Source: Proteles cristata cristata (taxonomy: Eukaryota; Chordata; Mammalia; Carnivora; Hyaenidae). From it: a stretch of DNA of 64,000 nt. The translations under genes were made by a program, and so were the position numbers. Shown here piece by piece: positions 23,870 through 35,989 of this stretch (the first letter of the stretch is position 1; each line of letters starts with the position of its first letter). Location: the NCBI GenBank assembly GCA_017311185.1, contig JAESUZ010000350.1, positions 124,001 through 188,000 on the forward strand. Direction: 5' to 3'. The notes beneath the pieces were generated by a model that saw nothing but the letters and a program-made list of their open reading frames with translations, did not search any database and was not told the origin of the DNA.

Positions 23870-24480
23870 GCCATTCTTGACTTCCCTATTACTTTCTTCT
23901 CTACCAAATGGTGATCAGGGACTAGCCCCTGAAACTGAAATATTTACTGTTGTGGCATTTTCTTTATTTCTGTATGCTTTTATTAGTTATTATCTGATCT
24001 CCCTCCCCATCCTTATGCTCAGATCATTCATATTTCCCAAATTGATTCCAGAATATGTGAATGGTTGACAAAATGGAGACGAAAAGAGGTTTAGTCACGA
24101 ACACTATACCTCCCTCAGTTCTTTCCTTCTTTTTCCAGTGGGCAGACACACACACACAGCCAAGAGGCTCTCTCAGAGGCCTCATTGCTATACCCTGAAA
24201 ATGTTTGTCATTCTGTCATGTTACCTCATGATTTTAATTTTGATGTCCTAAAATTCTGTCAGGAAGAAGAAACTGCTTTCCAGAATGTCTGAATTTTATT
24301 TTTGTATGTTTTTACCCTTTAGCAGAATTATGGATTCCTCTGACAACAGTGATGACAATGGGTAAGTTGACTTGACTGATCTGAGTGCCAAAAGGTATTA
24401 GAGACCATTGGTGGCAATAAGAGTTTTCCATAAAAGACTGTAAGCTAGACCATCTTTCTGGGCACAATGATGGTAACGAA
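23870..24480 (+). repeat. First copy of the amplified gene unit (intron plus exon)
   Basis: This stretch aligns block by block with about 41590-42190: 'ggactagcccctgaaactga' with 'ggactggccttgccactga', 'ctccctccccatcctta' with 'cacctccccatcccta', the acacacac run, 'tctgtcatgttacctcatga' with 'tctgtcacctcttgtcatga', then the exon and donor, then 'ggtggcaataagag' with 'agcagcaataaggc'. The copies are therefore duplicates about 17.7 kb apart, most of that distance filled by L1. Confidence 0.7.
24323..24361 (+). CDS. Candidate exon 1 of the repeat-exon gene (39 nt)
   Basis: The exon follows 'gtttttacccttt-ag' and ends at a strong donor GG/gtaagt. It begins with one base that completes a codon and ends with two, so it is phase 2 to phase 2 and reads RIMDSSDNSDDNG when spliced. 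It is the duplicate of the 57-nt exon at 42053 and is 18 nt shorter; both share the block tcctctgac.aca. The peptide is Ser/Asp/Asn rich. I do not recognise the family. It may not be the first exon of the gene, only the first I can see. Confidence 0.45.
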
Positions 24481-25236
24481 GACATTGATTTTTTTCCTAA
24501 TTCATCTGAAATTGATGTAAGTCAGATTGAAGTCTCAGGGAGGGAGCTATTGATGGATCTCTTATTTTTGTGGAGATGTGGCTTGTTCTGAGCTAGGGAG
24601 AAAGTGGAGAACTATGGAAGGGTATCAAAATGTGTGGGAGGGAAGGGCATACAATAATTGATTCTCATTTAAACTATAGAAAAGTACCATGTTTAAAATT
24701 TTTTTTTCCATTTATCACACTTAAATGTTCTAGATTGAAAATATGAATATGTCTTTTGAAATTTTATCAGTCTTTTAAAATAGAGGAATGTAGACTGCTG
24801 GTTAATCTTTAGTTATGTTCCTTTCTCACTTTTGCTGGATGTATTATGATTCCCCATTTTGTTTTTTATCTATGAGTAATGAGACTAATAAATGTGAATG
24901 TGTTTGGCAGATTAAATTTTTCTCATTGAAATTAATTTTGGACTTGTTTCTAAGTAATCTGACTGAGAATATTTGCTGTGATCTGAAAGTATTTTTACTG
25001 TATACTCAAGCCAAGGAAAGAATATATTTTTAAAATCACTTATGTCTGAACTGCAGAAATAGTCATGGGATTTTTCTGTTTCTAACCTGGCCAGTTATTC
25101 AACCATTTAATGTTGTGTCAATGTTGAAGAACAAAGAGTGCTGAAGAGGAAATTAACTGTTGGAATTGTTTTGCTGTCTAGACAAAGATTACATGGAAGA
25201 TAAAGGGCCAACTAATGATGACTACTTCTTGAGATT
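24481..25236. other. Intron-like sequence, no further exon supported
   Basis: Between the first candidate exon and L1-B. An 'ag' at 25180 is followed by an open stretch, but there is no donor and the frame does not join with the phase-2 exon upstream. Confidence 0.4.
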
Positions 25237-25581
25237 ATCCATAATTTCCTTTAAAATTTTTTAAATTCCAGTATAAACATAGTGTTGTTAGTTTCAGATA
25301 GAATTATTGAATCACTATATTGTATATCATTACTTAGTGCTCATCTTGATAAGTGTGCTCATCCTTCACCTATTTCACCTGATACCCCTCTTCCCTGCCA
25401 CAGGTAACCATCATTTTATTCTCTATTTCAGGGTATCTTTTTTGGTTTCTCTCTCTCTCTCTCTCTTTTATTTTTTATTTTTTACTTTGTTCATTTGTTT
25501 TGAACAAATCTTAAATTCCCACATGAGTGAAATCCTAGGGTATTTATCTTTTTCTGACTGACTTATTTCACTTAGCATTAT

Positions 25582-25645
25582 ACCTTCTAGATCAATCCAT
25601 ATTGTTGCAAATGACCTTCTAGATCAATCCATATTGTTGCAAATG
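25582..25645 (-). repeat. Perfect 32-bp tandem duplication inside L1-B
   Basis: The block beginning accttctagatcaatcc and ending gcaaatg is present twice in a row (25582-25613 and 25614-25645) without a mismatch by eye, so the duplication is younger than the L1. Confidence 0.95.
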
Positions 25646-26189
25646 ACAAGGTTGCATCCTTTTATATGGCTGAGTAATATTTCAGTGTGCATGCACGTGT
25701 GTGTGTGTATGTGTGTGTGTGTTTGTATGAGTGTGTATCACCTCTTTATCCATCATGTGTCAATGGGCACTTGGACTGCTTCCATACTTTGGTTATTGTA
25801 AATAATACTGCAAAAACCATAGGGGTTGCATATGTTTTTGAGTTAGTGCTTTCATATTCTTTTAGTAAATGCCCAGTAGTGGAATTGTTAGATAATACAG
25901 TAATTCTATTAATTTTTTGAGGACACTCCATACCGTTTTCCACAGTGGCTGTAGTAGTAGTACATAAGGATTCTCTTTTCCTTCCCGTCCTTGCCAACAC
26001 TTGTTATTTCTTGTGTTTTGATTTTTAGCCATTCATTCTGACAGGTGTGAGGTGATATCTCATTATAGTTTTGATTTGCATTTTCCTGATGATAAATGAT
26101 GTTGAGCACCTTTTCATGTGTCTGTTGACCATCTGTAGGTCTTTTTTTGGAAAAATGTCTATTCAGGTTTTCTGCTCTCCCCCCCTCCT

Positions 26190-26290
26190 TTTTTTTGAGA
26201 GAGGGTGCAAGTGAGCAAGTGGCAAAGGGAGAAAAAGGGGTGGGGAGAGAAAAGCAGGGCTCAAGCTCTCAAGCCCTGCGATCATGATAT
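26190..26290 (-). mobile_element. Truncated SINE in L1-B
   Basis: T run, then 'gagagagggtgcaagtgagc', an AG-rich middle and 'gccctgcgatcatgata' resemble the tail-side half of a minus CAN SINE. The tRNA head is missing. Confidence 0.55.
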
Positions 26291-29200
26291 ATCATAGATT
26301 ACCTTTTTGGTTTGTTGATGGTTTATTTTGCTGTGCAAATCTTTTTTTTTTAAATTGTAGTGTAGTTCTAATAGTTTAATTTTTCTTTTGTTTCTCGTGT
26401 CTGAGGACACATAATTTAGAAAAATGTTACTATGGTCAATGTCACAGAAATTAGTGTCTGTGTTCTCTTCTAGAACTTTTCTGATTTCAGACTTCACATT
26501 TAGATCTCTGATCCCTTGTGAATTTATTTTTGTGAGTGGTATAAGAAAGTGGTCTAGTTTCATTCTTTTGCATGTAGCTGTCCAGTTTTCCCAGTGCCAT
26601 TTGTTGAAGACGGTCTTTTCCCTGTTGTATATTCTTTCCCCTTTGTCAAAGATTAATTGACTATATAATTGTGGGTTTAGTTTTGGCCTCTCTGTTCTGT
26701 TGATCTATGTGTCTATTTTTGTCCCAGTACCAACACTGTTTTGAATACCACGGACTTGCAATATAACCTGAAGTCTGGAGCTGTGATCTCTCCAGTTTTT
26801 TTTTTCAGGATTGCTTTGACTATCAGGGATTATTGGTAGTTCCATAAAAATTTTAGAATTGATTATTCTAGTTCTGTGTAAAATGTTGTTTGTATCTTAA
26901 TAAGGATTGCATTAAATCTGTAAATTGCTTTGCATAATAGACATTTTTAAAGCTTATTTATTTCAAAAAAGAATAATAAAGCCATTTTAGCAATATTTTG
27001 TCCTCCAAACCATGAGCATGGAATATATTTCCATTTGTTTGTGTCTTTTTCAATTTGTTTCATCAGTGTTTTATAACTTTCAGAGTACAGATCTTCTCCT
27101 TGGTTAAGTTTATTCCTAGGTATTTTATGGGTTTTGGTGAAATTGTAAATGGGACTATTCATTTCTCTTTCTGCCGCTTCATTATTAGTATATAGATATG
27201 AAATAGATTTCTGTATATTGATTTGTATCCTGTGACTTTACTGAATTTATAAGTTCTAGTATTTTCTTGCTGGAATCTTTAGGGTTTTCTCTCTACATAT
27301 AGTATCATGTCATCTGAAAATAGTGAGAATTTTACTTCTTCCTTACCAATTTGGATGCCTTTTATTTTTGTCATCGAATTGCTGTGAATAGGACTTGGAA
27401 CACTGTGTTGAATAAGAGTGGTGAGACTGGACATTCTTGTCTTCTTCTTGACCTCAGGGGAAAAGCTTTAAGTTTTTTACCATTGAGTATGATGTTTGCT
27501 GTGGGTTTTCATATATGGCCTTTTTGATGTTGATGTATGTTGCCTCTAACCCTACTTCGTTGAGAGTTTTTAACCATGAACAGATGTTGTACTTTGTCAA
27601 ATGCTTTTTCTGCACCTATGGAAATGATCATATGGTTGTTATCCTTTATTTTACTGATGTTATATATCATGTTGATTGATTTGCAAATATTGAATCATGC
27701 TTGCATCCTGGGAATAAATCCCACTTGATTGTGGTGAATGATTTTTAAAATGTATTGTTGGATTCGGTTTGCTGGTATTTTGTTAAGGATTTTTGCATCT
27801 ATGTTCATCAGAGATATTGACCTGTAGTTCTCATTTCTTGTGGAATCTATCTGATTTTGGTATCAGGGTAATACTGGCCTCCTATAATGAATTTGGAAGT
27901 TTTCCTTTGCAATTTTTTGGAATAGTTTGAGAAGAAGATGCATTTACTCTGTTTAGTAGAATTTGCCTGTGATGCTGTCTTGTCATGGACTTTTGGTTGT
28001 TGGGAGTTTTTTGTACCGATTCAATTTCATTGCTGGTAATCAGTCTGTTCAAATTATCTATTCTTGCTTCAGTTTTGGCAGGTTATATATTTCTAGGAAT
28101 TTATCCATTTTGGGGGGTTATCCAGTATGTCAGCATATGATTTTTCATAATAATCACTTAGAATTGTTTATGTTTCTGTGGTGTTGGCTGTTATTTCTCC
28201 TCTTTCACCTGTGATTTTGTTCCCCCTCTGTTTTTTTTTTTCTTTTGATTAGTCTGGCTAGAGGTGAATCAATTTTGTTGATCTTCTCAAAGAATCAGCT
28301 CCTGGTTTCATTGACCTGTCCTATTTTTAGTTTTTATACCGTTTGTTTCCTCTTTCATCTGGCTTGGGGTTTTTCCCCCCTAGCTCTTTTAGGTGTAATA
28401 TTAGGTTGTCTTGAGATTTTTCTTGCTTCTTGAGATAGAACCGTATTGCTATAAATATCCCTCTTAGAACTGCTTTTGTTACTTCAAAAAATTTTGACTC
28501 CTTGTGTTTTCACTTGCATTGGTCTTCATGTATTTTTAAATTTGATTTCCTCTTTGATTTCTTGGTTGACCAGTTCATTATTTAGTGGCATGTTATTTAA
28601 CCTCCATGTATTTGCGCTCTTTCCAAAATTTTTCTTGTGGTTGACTTCTAGTTTCATAGTGTTGTCGTCAGAAAAGATGCATGCCACGACTGCAGTATTT
28701 TCTAATTTGTTGAGACTAGTTTTGTGGTCTACTATGTGGTCTATCCTGGTGCATGTTTCATGTGCACCTGAAAAGAATATGTATTCTGCTGTTTTAGGAT
28801 GGGGTATTCTGAATATATCTGTTAAGTCTATCTGGTCCAGTATGTCATTCAAAGGCACTGTTTCCTCGTTGATTTTCTGTTTGGATGATTTGTCCATTGA
28901 TGTAAGTGGGTGTTAAAGTCCCTTACTATCATTGTGTTAGTATCAATTTTTTCCTTTATACTCATTATTAACTATTTTATATATTTGGATGCTTTCATGT
29001 TGGGTACCTATTTACAATTGTTACATTTTGGATTGTTCCTGTTGTGCTTATATAGTGTCCTTCTTTGTATCTTGTTATAGTCTGTGTTTTAAAGTCTATT
29101 TCTTCCAAGATTGTCTCTTCAACAAATGGTGTTGGGAAAACTGGACAGCATCTTGCAAAAGAATGAAAGTGGGCCACTTTCCTATACCATTCACAAAAAT

Positions 29201-29538
29201 AAATTTAAAATGGATTAAGAACCTCGATGTGAGACCTAAACCCATAAAAATCCTGGACGAGAACACAGGTAGTAACTTCATTAACATTAGCCCCAGCAAC
29301 ATTTTTCTAGAGACATCTCCTGAGGCAAGGGAAACAAAAGCAAAAATTAACTATTGGGACTATAGCAAAATAAAAAGCTTCTGCACTGCAAAGGGAATAA
29401 TCAACAAAACTAAAAGGCAACCTACGGAATAGGAGAATATACCTGTAAATAATATGTGATAAAAGGTTAGTATCCAAAATATATAAAGAACTGACAAAAC
29501 TCAACACCCAAGAAACAATCCAATTAAAAAATGGGCAG

Positions 29539-29757
29539 GGATGCCTGAATGGCTCAGTTGGCTAGGCATCTAACTCTTGATTTCAGTTAAGGTCATGTTC
29601 TCCTGGTTTGAGAGATTGAGCGCTATTTTGGGCTCTGCACTGACAGTGGAGTCTGCTTGGGATTCTCTCTCCCTCTCCTTCTCACTCTCTGCCCCTCCCC
29701 CATTTGCTCTAGCCCTTTCTCTCTCTCTCTCTCAAACATATAAAAAATAAAAATAAG
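29539..29757 (+). mobile_element. Older CAN SINE in the nested L1
   Basis: Head 'gggatgcctgaatggctcag', 'actcttgatttcagttaagg', CT-rich middle, aaaaataaaaataa tail. It is of the older carnivore type, flanked by the imperfect repeat aaaaatgggcag / aaaaataaggcag. Confidence 0.85.
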
Positions 29758-30212
29758 GCAGAAGACATGGATAGTTACTTTTCCAAAAAATACCTATAGA
29801 TGGCCAGCAGACATATGAAAAGATGCTCGGCATTATTCATCATCAGGAAAATGCAAATCAACATCTTGATGAGATACCATCTCCCACCTGTCAGTGGCTA
29901 AAATCAACAACACAAACAATCAGGTCTTGGTGAAGATATGGAGAAAGAGGAACCCTCCTACATTGTGGATGGGAATGCAAACTGGTGTAGCCACTCTCGA
30001 AAACAGTATGGAGGTTCCTCAAAAGATTAAAATTATAGCTACCATATGATACCATAATTGCACTACTAGGTATTTACCCAATGGATATAAAAATACTAAT
30101 TCAGAGAGATACATGCATCCTGATATTTATAGCAGCATTATTTACAATAGCCAAGATATGGAAGCAGCCCAGTGTCCATAGACTGATGAATGGATAAAGA
30201 AGATGTGGTATA

Positions 30213-30240
30213 TATGTGTGTGTGTGTGAGTGTGTGTGAT
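30213..30240 (+). repeat. (TG)n tract in L1 ORF2 end
   Basis: Imperfect tgtgtg run just after 'gatgtggtatatatg' in the sense L1. Confidence 0.85.
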
Positions 30241-30530
30241 GAATATTACTTGGCCATCAAAAATACTGCAATCTTGGCATTTGTAACAACATGGAAGGAG
30301 CTAGAGAGTATTATGCTAAGTGAAAAATGCCACTTAGAGAAAGCTAAATACCATATGATCTCACTCCTCTGTGTAATTAAGAAATGAAAACAAATGACCA
30401 AGGGGGAAAAAAAAGAGAAGCAAACCAAGAAATGGAATCTTAACGTTAGAGAACAAAGTGATTGTTACCAGAAGGAAGGTGGGAGTGGGTGGGTTAAATA
30501 GGTAAGGGGGATTAAGGAGTGCACTTGTTT

Positions 30531-30993
30531 AAAAAAATTTTTTTTTAATTTAAAAAATTTTTTCAGGGGCGCCTGGGTGGCTTAGTCGGTTAAGCGTCCG
30601 ACTTTTGCTTAGGTCATGATCCCGCGGTTCGTGGGTTCGGGCCCCGCGTCGGGCTCTGTGCTGACTGCCAGCTCAGAGCCTGGAGCCTGTTTCAGTCTGT
30701 GACTCCCTCTCTCTCTGACCCTCCCCTGCTCACGCTGTCTCTCTCTCTCTCTCCTAGAAATAAATTTAAAAAAAATATTAAAAAAAATTTTTTTTCAATG
30801 TTTATTTTTTTTTGAGAGAGACAGAGCATAAGTGGGGTAGGGGCAGAGAGAGACAGAGACACAGAATCTGAAGCAGGCTCTAGGCTCTGAGCTGTCAGCA
30901 CAGAGCCCAATGTGTGGCTCGAGCTTGTGAACTTCAAGATCATGACCTGCGCCGCAGTTGGCCACTTTACCAACTGAGCCACCCAGGTGTCCC
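30531..30993 (-). mobile_element. Minus-strand CAN SINE split by a plus-strand SINE
   Basis: The body is at about 30797-30993 ('gaagcaggctctaggctctg', 'caagatcatgacctgcgc', 'ctgagccacccaggtgtccc') and the T-rich tail lies at 30531-30565. The outer duplication aggagtgcacttgttt (30515-30530) matches aggagtacgtttgttt (30994-31009). Confidence 0.88.
30566..30777 (+). mobile_element. Young felid CAN SINE in the tail of another SINE
   Basis: Near-consensus head 'ggggcgcctgggtggcttag', box B 'gcggttcgtgggttcggg', CT-rich middle, ctcctagaaataaat tail. It is inserted into the T-rich tail of an opposite-strand SINE, forming an inverted pair with no spacer beyond the A/T tails. Confidence 0.93.
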
Positions 30994-31469
30994 AGGAGTA
31001 CGTTTGTTTTGGTGAGCAGCAGGTGATGTATGGAAGTGCTGAATCACTATATTGGATTCCTGAATCTAATATTGTACTGCATGTTAACTAACTGGAATTT
31101 AAGTAAAAACTTAAAGGTATTTTTTCCTACATAAGTATTGCTACTCCTTTCTTTTGACCTCTGTTTACATGATAAATGTTTCTCCTCACTCACTTTCTAT
31201 CTGCAGATGTCTTTAGGTCTGAAATGAGTCTGACAAGCAGACAGGTCTTGTTTTTATCTACTATGTCACCCTATGTTTTTTGCAGTGTTTGGCCATTTAC
31301 ATTCAAAGTAATTATCAATGTGTATTTATTACCATTTTCTTACTTGTTTTGTGGTTGTTTTTGCATTTTTTGGTAATATTTCCTTCCCCTGCTCTATTTC
31401 ATGCTTTTCTGTCTTCAGTGATCTACTCAGATTACTTTCTCCTTATTCTTTGCATAGCTATAACTGGTT

Positions 31470-31897
31470 TTAAATTTTTATTTTTAATTTAACTTACTTA
31501 AATTCAAGTTAGTTAACATGTAGTGCAATATTGGTTTCAGGAGTAGAAGTTAGTGATTTATCACTTACATATAACACCCAGTGCTCATCCCAACAAGTGC
31601 CCTCCTTAATGCCCATCACACATTTAGCCCATCCCTCCACCCACCTCCCCTCTAGCAAACCTCCGTTTGTTCTCTGTATTTAAGAGTCCCTTATAGTTTG
31701 CCTCCCTCTGTTTTTATCTTCTTTTTCCTTCCCTTCCCATAGGTTCATCTGTTTTGTTTCTTAAATTCCACATATGAGTGAAATCAAGATATTTGTTTTT
31801 CTCTGACTTATTTCACTTAGCATAATACACTCTATTTCCATCCATGTTGTTGCCCATGGCAAGATTTCATTCTTTTTGATCACTGTGTAGTATTCCA

Positions 31898-31942
<45 letters not shown>

Positions 31943-32060
31943 ACACCTTCTTTATCCATTCGTCTGCTGATGGACATTTGGGGTCTTTCCATAATTTGGC
32001 TATTGTTGATAGTGATGCTATAAACATTGGGGTGCATGTGCCCCTTTAAATCAGCATTTT
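31470..32060 (-). mobile_element. 5'-truncated L1 nested in L1-B
   Basis: A second antisense L1 3' end starts here ('agttagttaacatgtagtgc', 'aacacccagtgctcatccc') and runs to the ORF2 end (frame 31761-32027 minus with LSTIAKLWKDPKCPSADEW). L1-B 5' sequence resumes at about 32065. The target-site duplication is unclear. Confidence 0.78.
31899..31941 (+). repeat. (CA)n microsatellite
   Basis: About 21 CA units at the ORF2-end position of the nested L1. Confidence 0.95.
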
Positions 32061-33778
32061 TATGTGTTTATCATTAGGTTTGTATATCTTTTGCAATATT
32101 GCTATCTGTCTTAAGTTGATGGTCGCTTAAGTTTGAACCCTTTCTTTATTCCTCCCCCCTCCCAGTTTAGGAATATGATATCTCATTTTACATTCTTTTG
32201 TGAATCCTTTGCCTGGTTTTTACAGATAAACACGTTTTTATTGCTTTTGTGTTTCCTCCTTTTTATACTCTCACTTACAGTCTTTTCTTTCCACTCAAAG
32301 TATCTACTTTAATATTTCTTGTAGAGATCCTTTAGTTTTTGTTTGTCTGAGACATTCTTTATCTCTCTTTCTATCCTGAATGATAACCTTACTGGTTACA
32401 GTATTCTTGGGCTGCACATTTTTCCCATTCAGGACTTTGAATTTATCATGCCAGTCCCTTCTGGTCTGCAAAGTTTCTGCTGAAAAATCAGCTGATAGCC
32501 TTATGGGATTTTCCTTGTATGTAACTGTCTTCTTTTGCTGCTTTTGAAATTCTCTTTATCACTACTTTTTGCCATGTAATAACTATGTGTCTTGGTGTGT
32601 ACCTCCTTGGGTTGATTTTCTTGAGGGTTCTTTGTCTTCTTGATCTGGATTTGTATTTCATTCTCCAGGTTAGGAAAGTATTCAGCTGTTTATTCAAAAT
32701 CTCTCCCTCTTCTTTATTTTCCTTCTGGTATCTCTGTAATGTGGATGTTCTTATACTTGATGGTGTCACTGGGTTCCCTTAATATATTCTCATTTCTTAT
32801 TGTTTTTCTCCCTTCTCTCATGTTCAAGTTGATTATTTTCTATTACTTTGTCCTCCAGATTGCTGATCAATTCTTCCCCTTCCTCTAGTCTACTATTTAT
32901 TCCTTCTAGTGTATTTTTAATTTCAGTTATTGAGTTCTTTAACTCTGATTGGTTCTGTTTTAGGTTTTCTATCTCTTTATTTAGGGTCTCCCTGAGATCC
33001 TTCACTCCTTTTTCAAGTCCAGTGAATATCTTCATGACCATTACTTTAAATTCTCTATTAGGCATGTTACTTAGCTTTTCTTTATCTCTCTTGCTGTGAT
33101 TTTGTCTTCTTCTTTGTTTAGGGACCTATTCCTTTGTCCCTCATTTTGTCTCTGTCTGTTTCTATGTGCTTGGAAACTCAGCTATGTCTCCTGCTCTTGA
33201 AAGTAGTGGCCCTATGAAGAACGGGTCCTCTAGTGCCCTGACATGAAATGTCCCATTTTCCCCAGAATCTCTTGTTTCAGGGGTGTCTCCTAGGTGTGTT
33301 GTGTACACTCTGCTATTGTGGCTTTAGTCCAGTCCTCTTCAGTGGCTCTCTTTGCCATTTGTGAGTAGGGTTTGTTCCTTATGTTCTTAGTGGGCCAGTC
33401 TGGGGCCATGTTAGGCTGAGTTCAGTCAGACCAGGCATTTGCCAGAGCTGCAGTAGCACCAAGCTGCAGGATGCCATCCCAGTGTTATTCCCTGAGCTGC
33501 TTTCTTTAGTGGGAAGAGCCCAAAATCAGACCAGATGTCTGTCTGCAGCCTAATGCTGTGGCCACAGTCAGACTGGTGGTTTTCTTCCCCTTTCTCCAAG
33601 GCACTAGTTGCTTTGGGGTGGTGCTAGCCCTTGCTAGGGCTGCTTTCACACTCTCACATTTGTGGTGCCTCTTTGGATGGATGGATGCCTGTCAAAGGCA
33701 TGCTGGATGAGGTAGATCTGCAGGAGAATGCAGGGGTGTGGTATATAGTGCCAGCAAGGTATGTGGTTTTCACCTGTG

Positions 33779-33874
33779 AACTGCAACTGCTTCTGGAAGA
33801 CTCTTGCCAAAGCTGGGGTGGAGGGGAACTGCAACTGCTTCTGGAAGACTCTTGCCAAAGCTGGGGTGGAGGGG
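33779..33874 (-). repeat. Perfect 48-bp tandem duplication in the L1-B 5' UTR
   Basis: The block starting aactgcaactgcttctgg and ending gagggg is present twice (33779-33826, 33827-33874). It creates a repeated 16-residue frame on the plus strand (ELQLLLEDSCQSWGGG), which is incidental. Confidence 0.93.
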
Positions 33875-34639
33875 GTGGGTCCACAAAAGTGTGGGCGTAG
33901 AGTGCACAGCTGGGTTGGAGTGATTGCACTGTGTTGGTTTCTGCTGGTGTCCTTCTATCTAGGTTGGGGAGTAAGGGATGATATGGTGCCTGCCAATTCT
34001 TTTGTTCTCCTAAAGATCCCCACCCCTCCAGGACAAGCTCTGATATTAGCAAACAAATGTCCTTGCTATATACCTTAGGAGTTTTTCAAACTGCTGCTCC
34101 TATGCTGTACCTCAGTCAGGCTGTTTTGTTACACTGTCTCTTCAAGGGAAGAGGACTCAGGTTCCTAGAGCCTTCCACATCTCAGAGCTAAGTCTGCTGA
34201 TTTTTAATGTTCCAGGTGTTAAGCCCCACTTATTATAAAAATTCAAAAAGTTAGTCTTGTTTTCAAAGCCAAATGTTATGAGGATTTGTCTTACCAGTGC
34301 AGGTCCCCCATGACTTGGGTGCCTGATATGAGGTCTGTCCCTCTCCCTTCTTTGTGACTATGATGTCCCTCCCTCCTATAAGGACAGTTCTGTAGGTCAC
34401 TTTGACTCCCAGCCATGTCTCTGACCTTTTCAATGTGGCCTCTTCTCTACATTTAGCTGTGAAGAGTTTGTTCTTCAAGTCTTCACGTTGTTTTCTGTTA
34501 TGTATACTGGTGTGGGTATTATTTAGGTGTCTGTGGGACATGGTGAGACTAGGATCCTCCTCCTCCACCATCTTCCCTTGGCAATCCATGATTTTTCATT
34601 TTCATGACTTCTTTCATCATCAAACTCAATGAAGAGTTT

Positions 34640-34860
34640 ACTCTGACACTTAATAAGGGTTCTGGGGTGTGCCACATGAATTCTCTGGATTATGGTAGTG
34701 ACATCAATGAGTATTTATTGACTATCTACTCTATGTCAGGGAGTTTGTCTAGCCAGCTCTATTTAGATATTCGATATGTCTCTGGAACAAAGACTCTTGA
34801 TAGGTAGTATCTATAGCTCTATTCTCCTTATGCCGAAACTGGAGTTTTAAGAAAATATTA
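34640..34860 (+). repeat. Possible MIR
   Basis: 'gagtatttattgactatcta' followed by 'ctatgtcagggagtttgtct' and 'tatgccgaaactggagttt' resembles a diverged MIR core. Low certainty. Confidence 0.4.
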
Positions 34861-35650
34861 ATATATCCAAATTAGTTTTTAATACAGCCAAAATTGTACT
34901 TAATGAAAATATTCAGGAAAATGATGCCAAGAATAAAAATAGAGCTCCTCACATAGTGATATACTGGTGCATCCTTTAAGGAAATCAAGGGAGGAGCGAA
35001 GCCAGCAACCACAGCACACAGTGGGATTACTTTACAAGCAAACAAGAAGTATTTAAGAGGTATAGAGCTAAACTGATGTCAACTGTGGAGGACTGGAATC
35101 TGTAGGGATGTGGAATTCAGTTTGAATTTTCCTTCATCTAGTTTTCCATGGGCAGAATCTCGGTCTTGGGTCTAGTTGCTCCCTCCCTTAGGGACATCTC
35201 AATAGTTTGGCCAACGAAAAGCCTGTAGTTGACCTGGTCTCAGCTCTGATTCCTCATTCTAGGACGCTGGGTGGTACATAGGTCTCTGGATAACAGTCTC
35301 CATCTATTTTCTTAATCACCAAATTATCCATTTTCTCCAAAACATATTTCCAGAAAATAACTTGGCATTCCTTTTTTTCCCCCACGATGCAAGAGAATAG
35401 GCAGTGGATGTTACATGTCCGCGTATTAGCTACACTTATTCTGCAGTGGGGCTGGCAAAATTTGCATAGATTGAGCAAGACAAGCATTTTCGTTTTCCCA
35501 CCTAACTCTGAACAAAATACATTCAGCACTGGTTTTCTTTTTCTTTTCTTTTCTTTTTTTTTTTATATTACAAAAGTTAATTATATAGGTAAAAGAGGCA
35601 TTTGCAGTACTCCCCATGAGAAACACTGTTGATTCTAACCTAAAGGATGG
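34861..35650. other. Non-coding stretch, nothing recognised
   Basis: No splice-flanked exon of the amplified family is visible. The small frames on both strands lack support. Confidence 0.4.
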
Positions 35651-35654
35651 TTCT

Positions 35655-35850
35655 TGGATTTGTAATAAGAGCTGGAATGCATGCTTGACAAGTCCCTAAA
35701 CCTCTTCAAACTTGTTTCTTCATCTGTAAACTGGTGGTAATACTATTGGAGGTTTCTATCTAACTCAGATTTGTATAATAAAAAATTAAAAGTGGAAAAA
35801 ATGTTTGTGAAAGTGCTTTGAAAACTCTGAAGCACCATAAATAAGTTTTA
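35655..35850 (-). repeat. MIR SINE
   Basis: Antisense MIR blocks in order: 'gacaagtccctaaacctctt', 'gtttcttcatctgtaaactg', 'gtaatactattggaggtt', 'gtgaaagtgctttgaaaact'. Confidence 0.7.
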
Positions 35851-35989
35851 CACTAATATTCAAAATGAGAGAGGGGAGTAAGAAAAAATAGAAGGACAGG
35901 ATTATGCGGGCAGTGAAAATACTCTGCATGATATTACAATGATGGATCCATGTCACTATATACTTGTCCAAACCTATAGGATGTGCAAC

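Larger units (their letters stand above)
29107..31110 (+). mobile_element. Sense L1 nested in L1-B, 5' truncated
   Basis: The orientation flips to sense at 29107: an ORF2 frame runs to about 29432 (residues such as NWTASCKRMKVGHF), later 'ggtatttacccaatggatat', then the 3' UTR ending 'ggaatttaagtaaaaactta'. Flanking repeats ttaaagtctatttcttcc (29089-29106) and ttaaaggtattttttcc (31111-31127) are a diverged target-site duplication. On both sides L1-B continues in antisense. It carries three SINEs. Confidence 0.82.
25251..34583 (-). mobile_element. Near full-length L1 (L1-B), with nested elements
   Basis: The antisense 3' UTR begins at 25251. ORF2 follows: an RT C-terminal frame at 26947-27162 minus with DTNKWKYIPCS, and an endonuclease-side frame at 28526-28897 minus. 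An ORF1 coiled-coil frame lies at 32790-33065 minus (LKQNQSELKNSITEIKNTLE). The 5' UTR ends at 34583 with 'ctcctccaccatcttccctt'. The flanking repeat atccat.attt occurs at 25237 and 34584. Nested insertions split it, and all frames are broken. Host DNA resumes at 34598. Confidence 0.85.

Noticed and set aside
25182..25235. Possible exon after ttgctgtct-ag, containing KDYMEDKGPTNDDYF
   Set aside because: It lies the same distance (860 bp) from the 24323 exon as 42913 does from 42053, which made it tempting. But it has no GT donor, and in the phase required by the upstream exon it meets a stop.
28476..28916. Long frames on both strands near 28.5-28.9 kb
   Set aside because: The minus frame is L1 ORF2 and the plus frame its shadow.
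33631..34078. Several overlapping frames with a repeated ELQLLLEDSCQSWGGG block
   Set aside because: They lie in the 5' UTR of a minus-strand L1; the repetition is a 48-bp DNA duplication read in any frame divisible by three.
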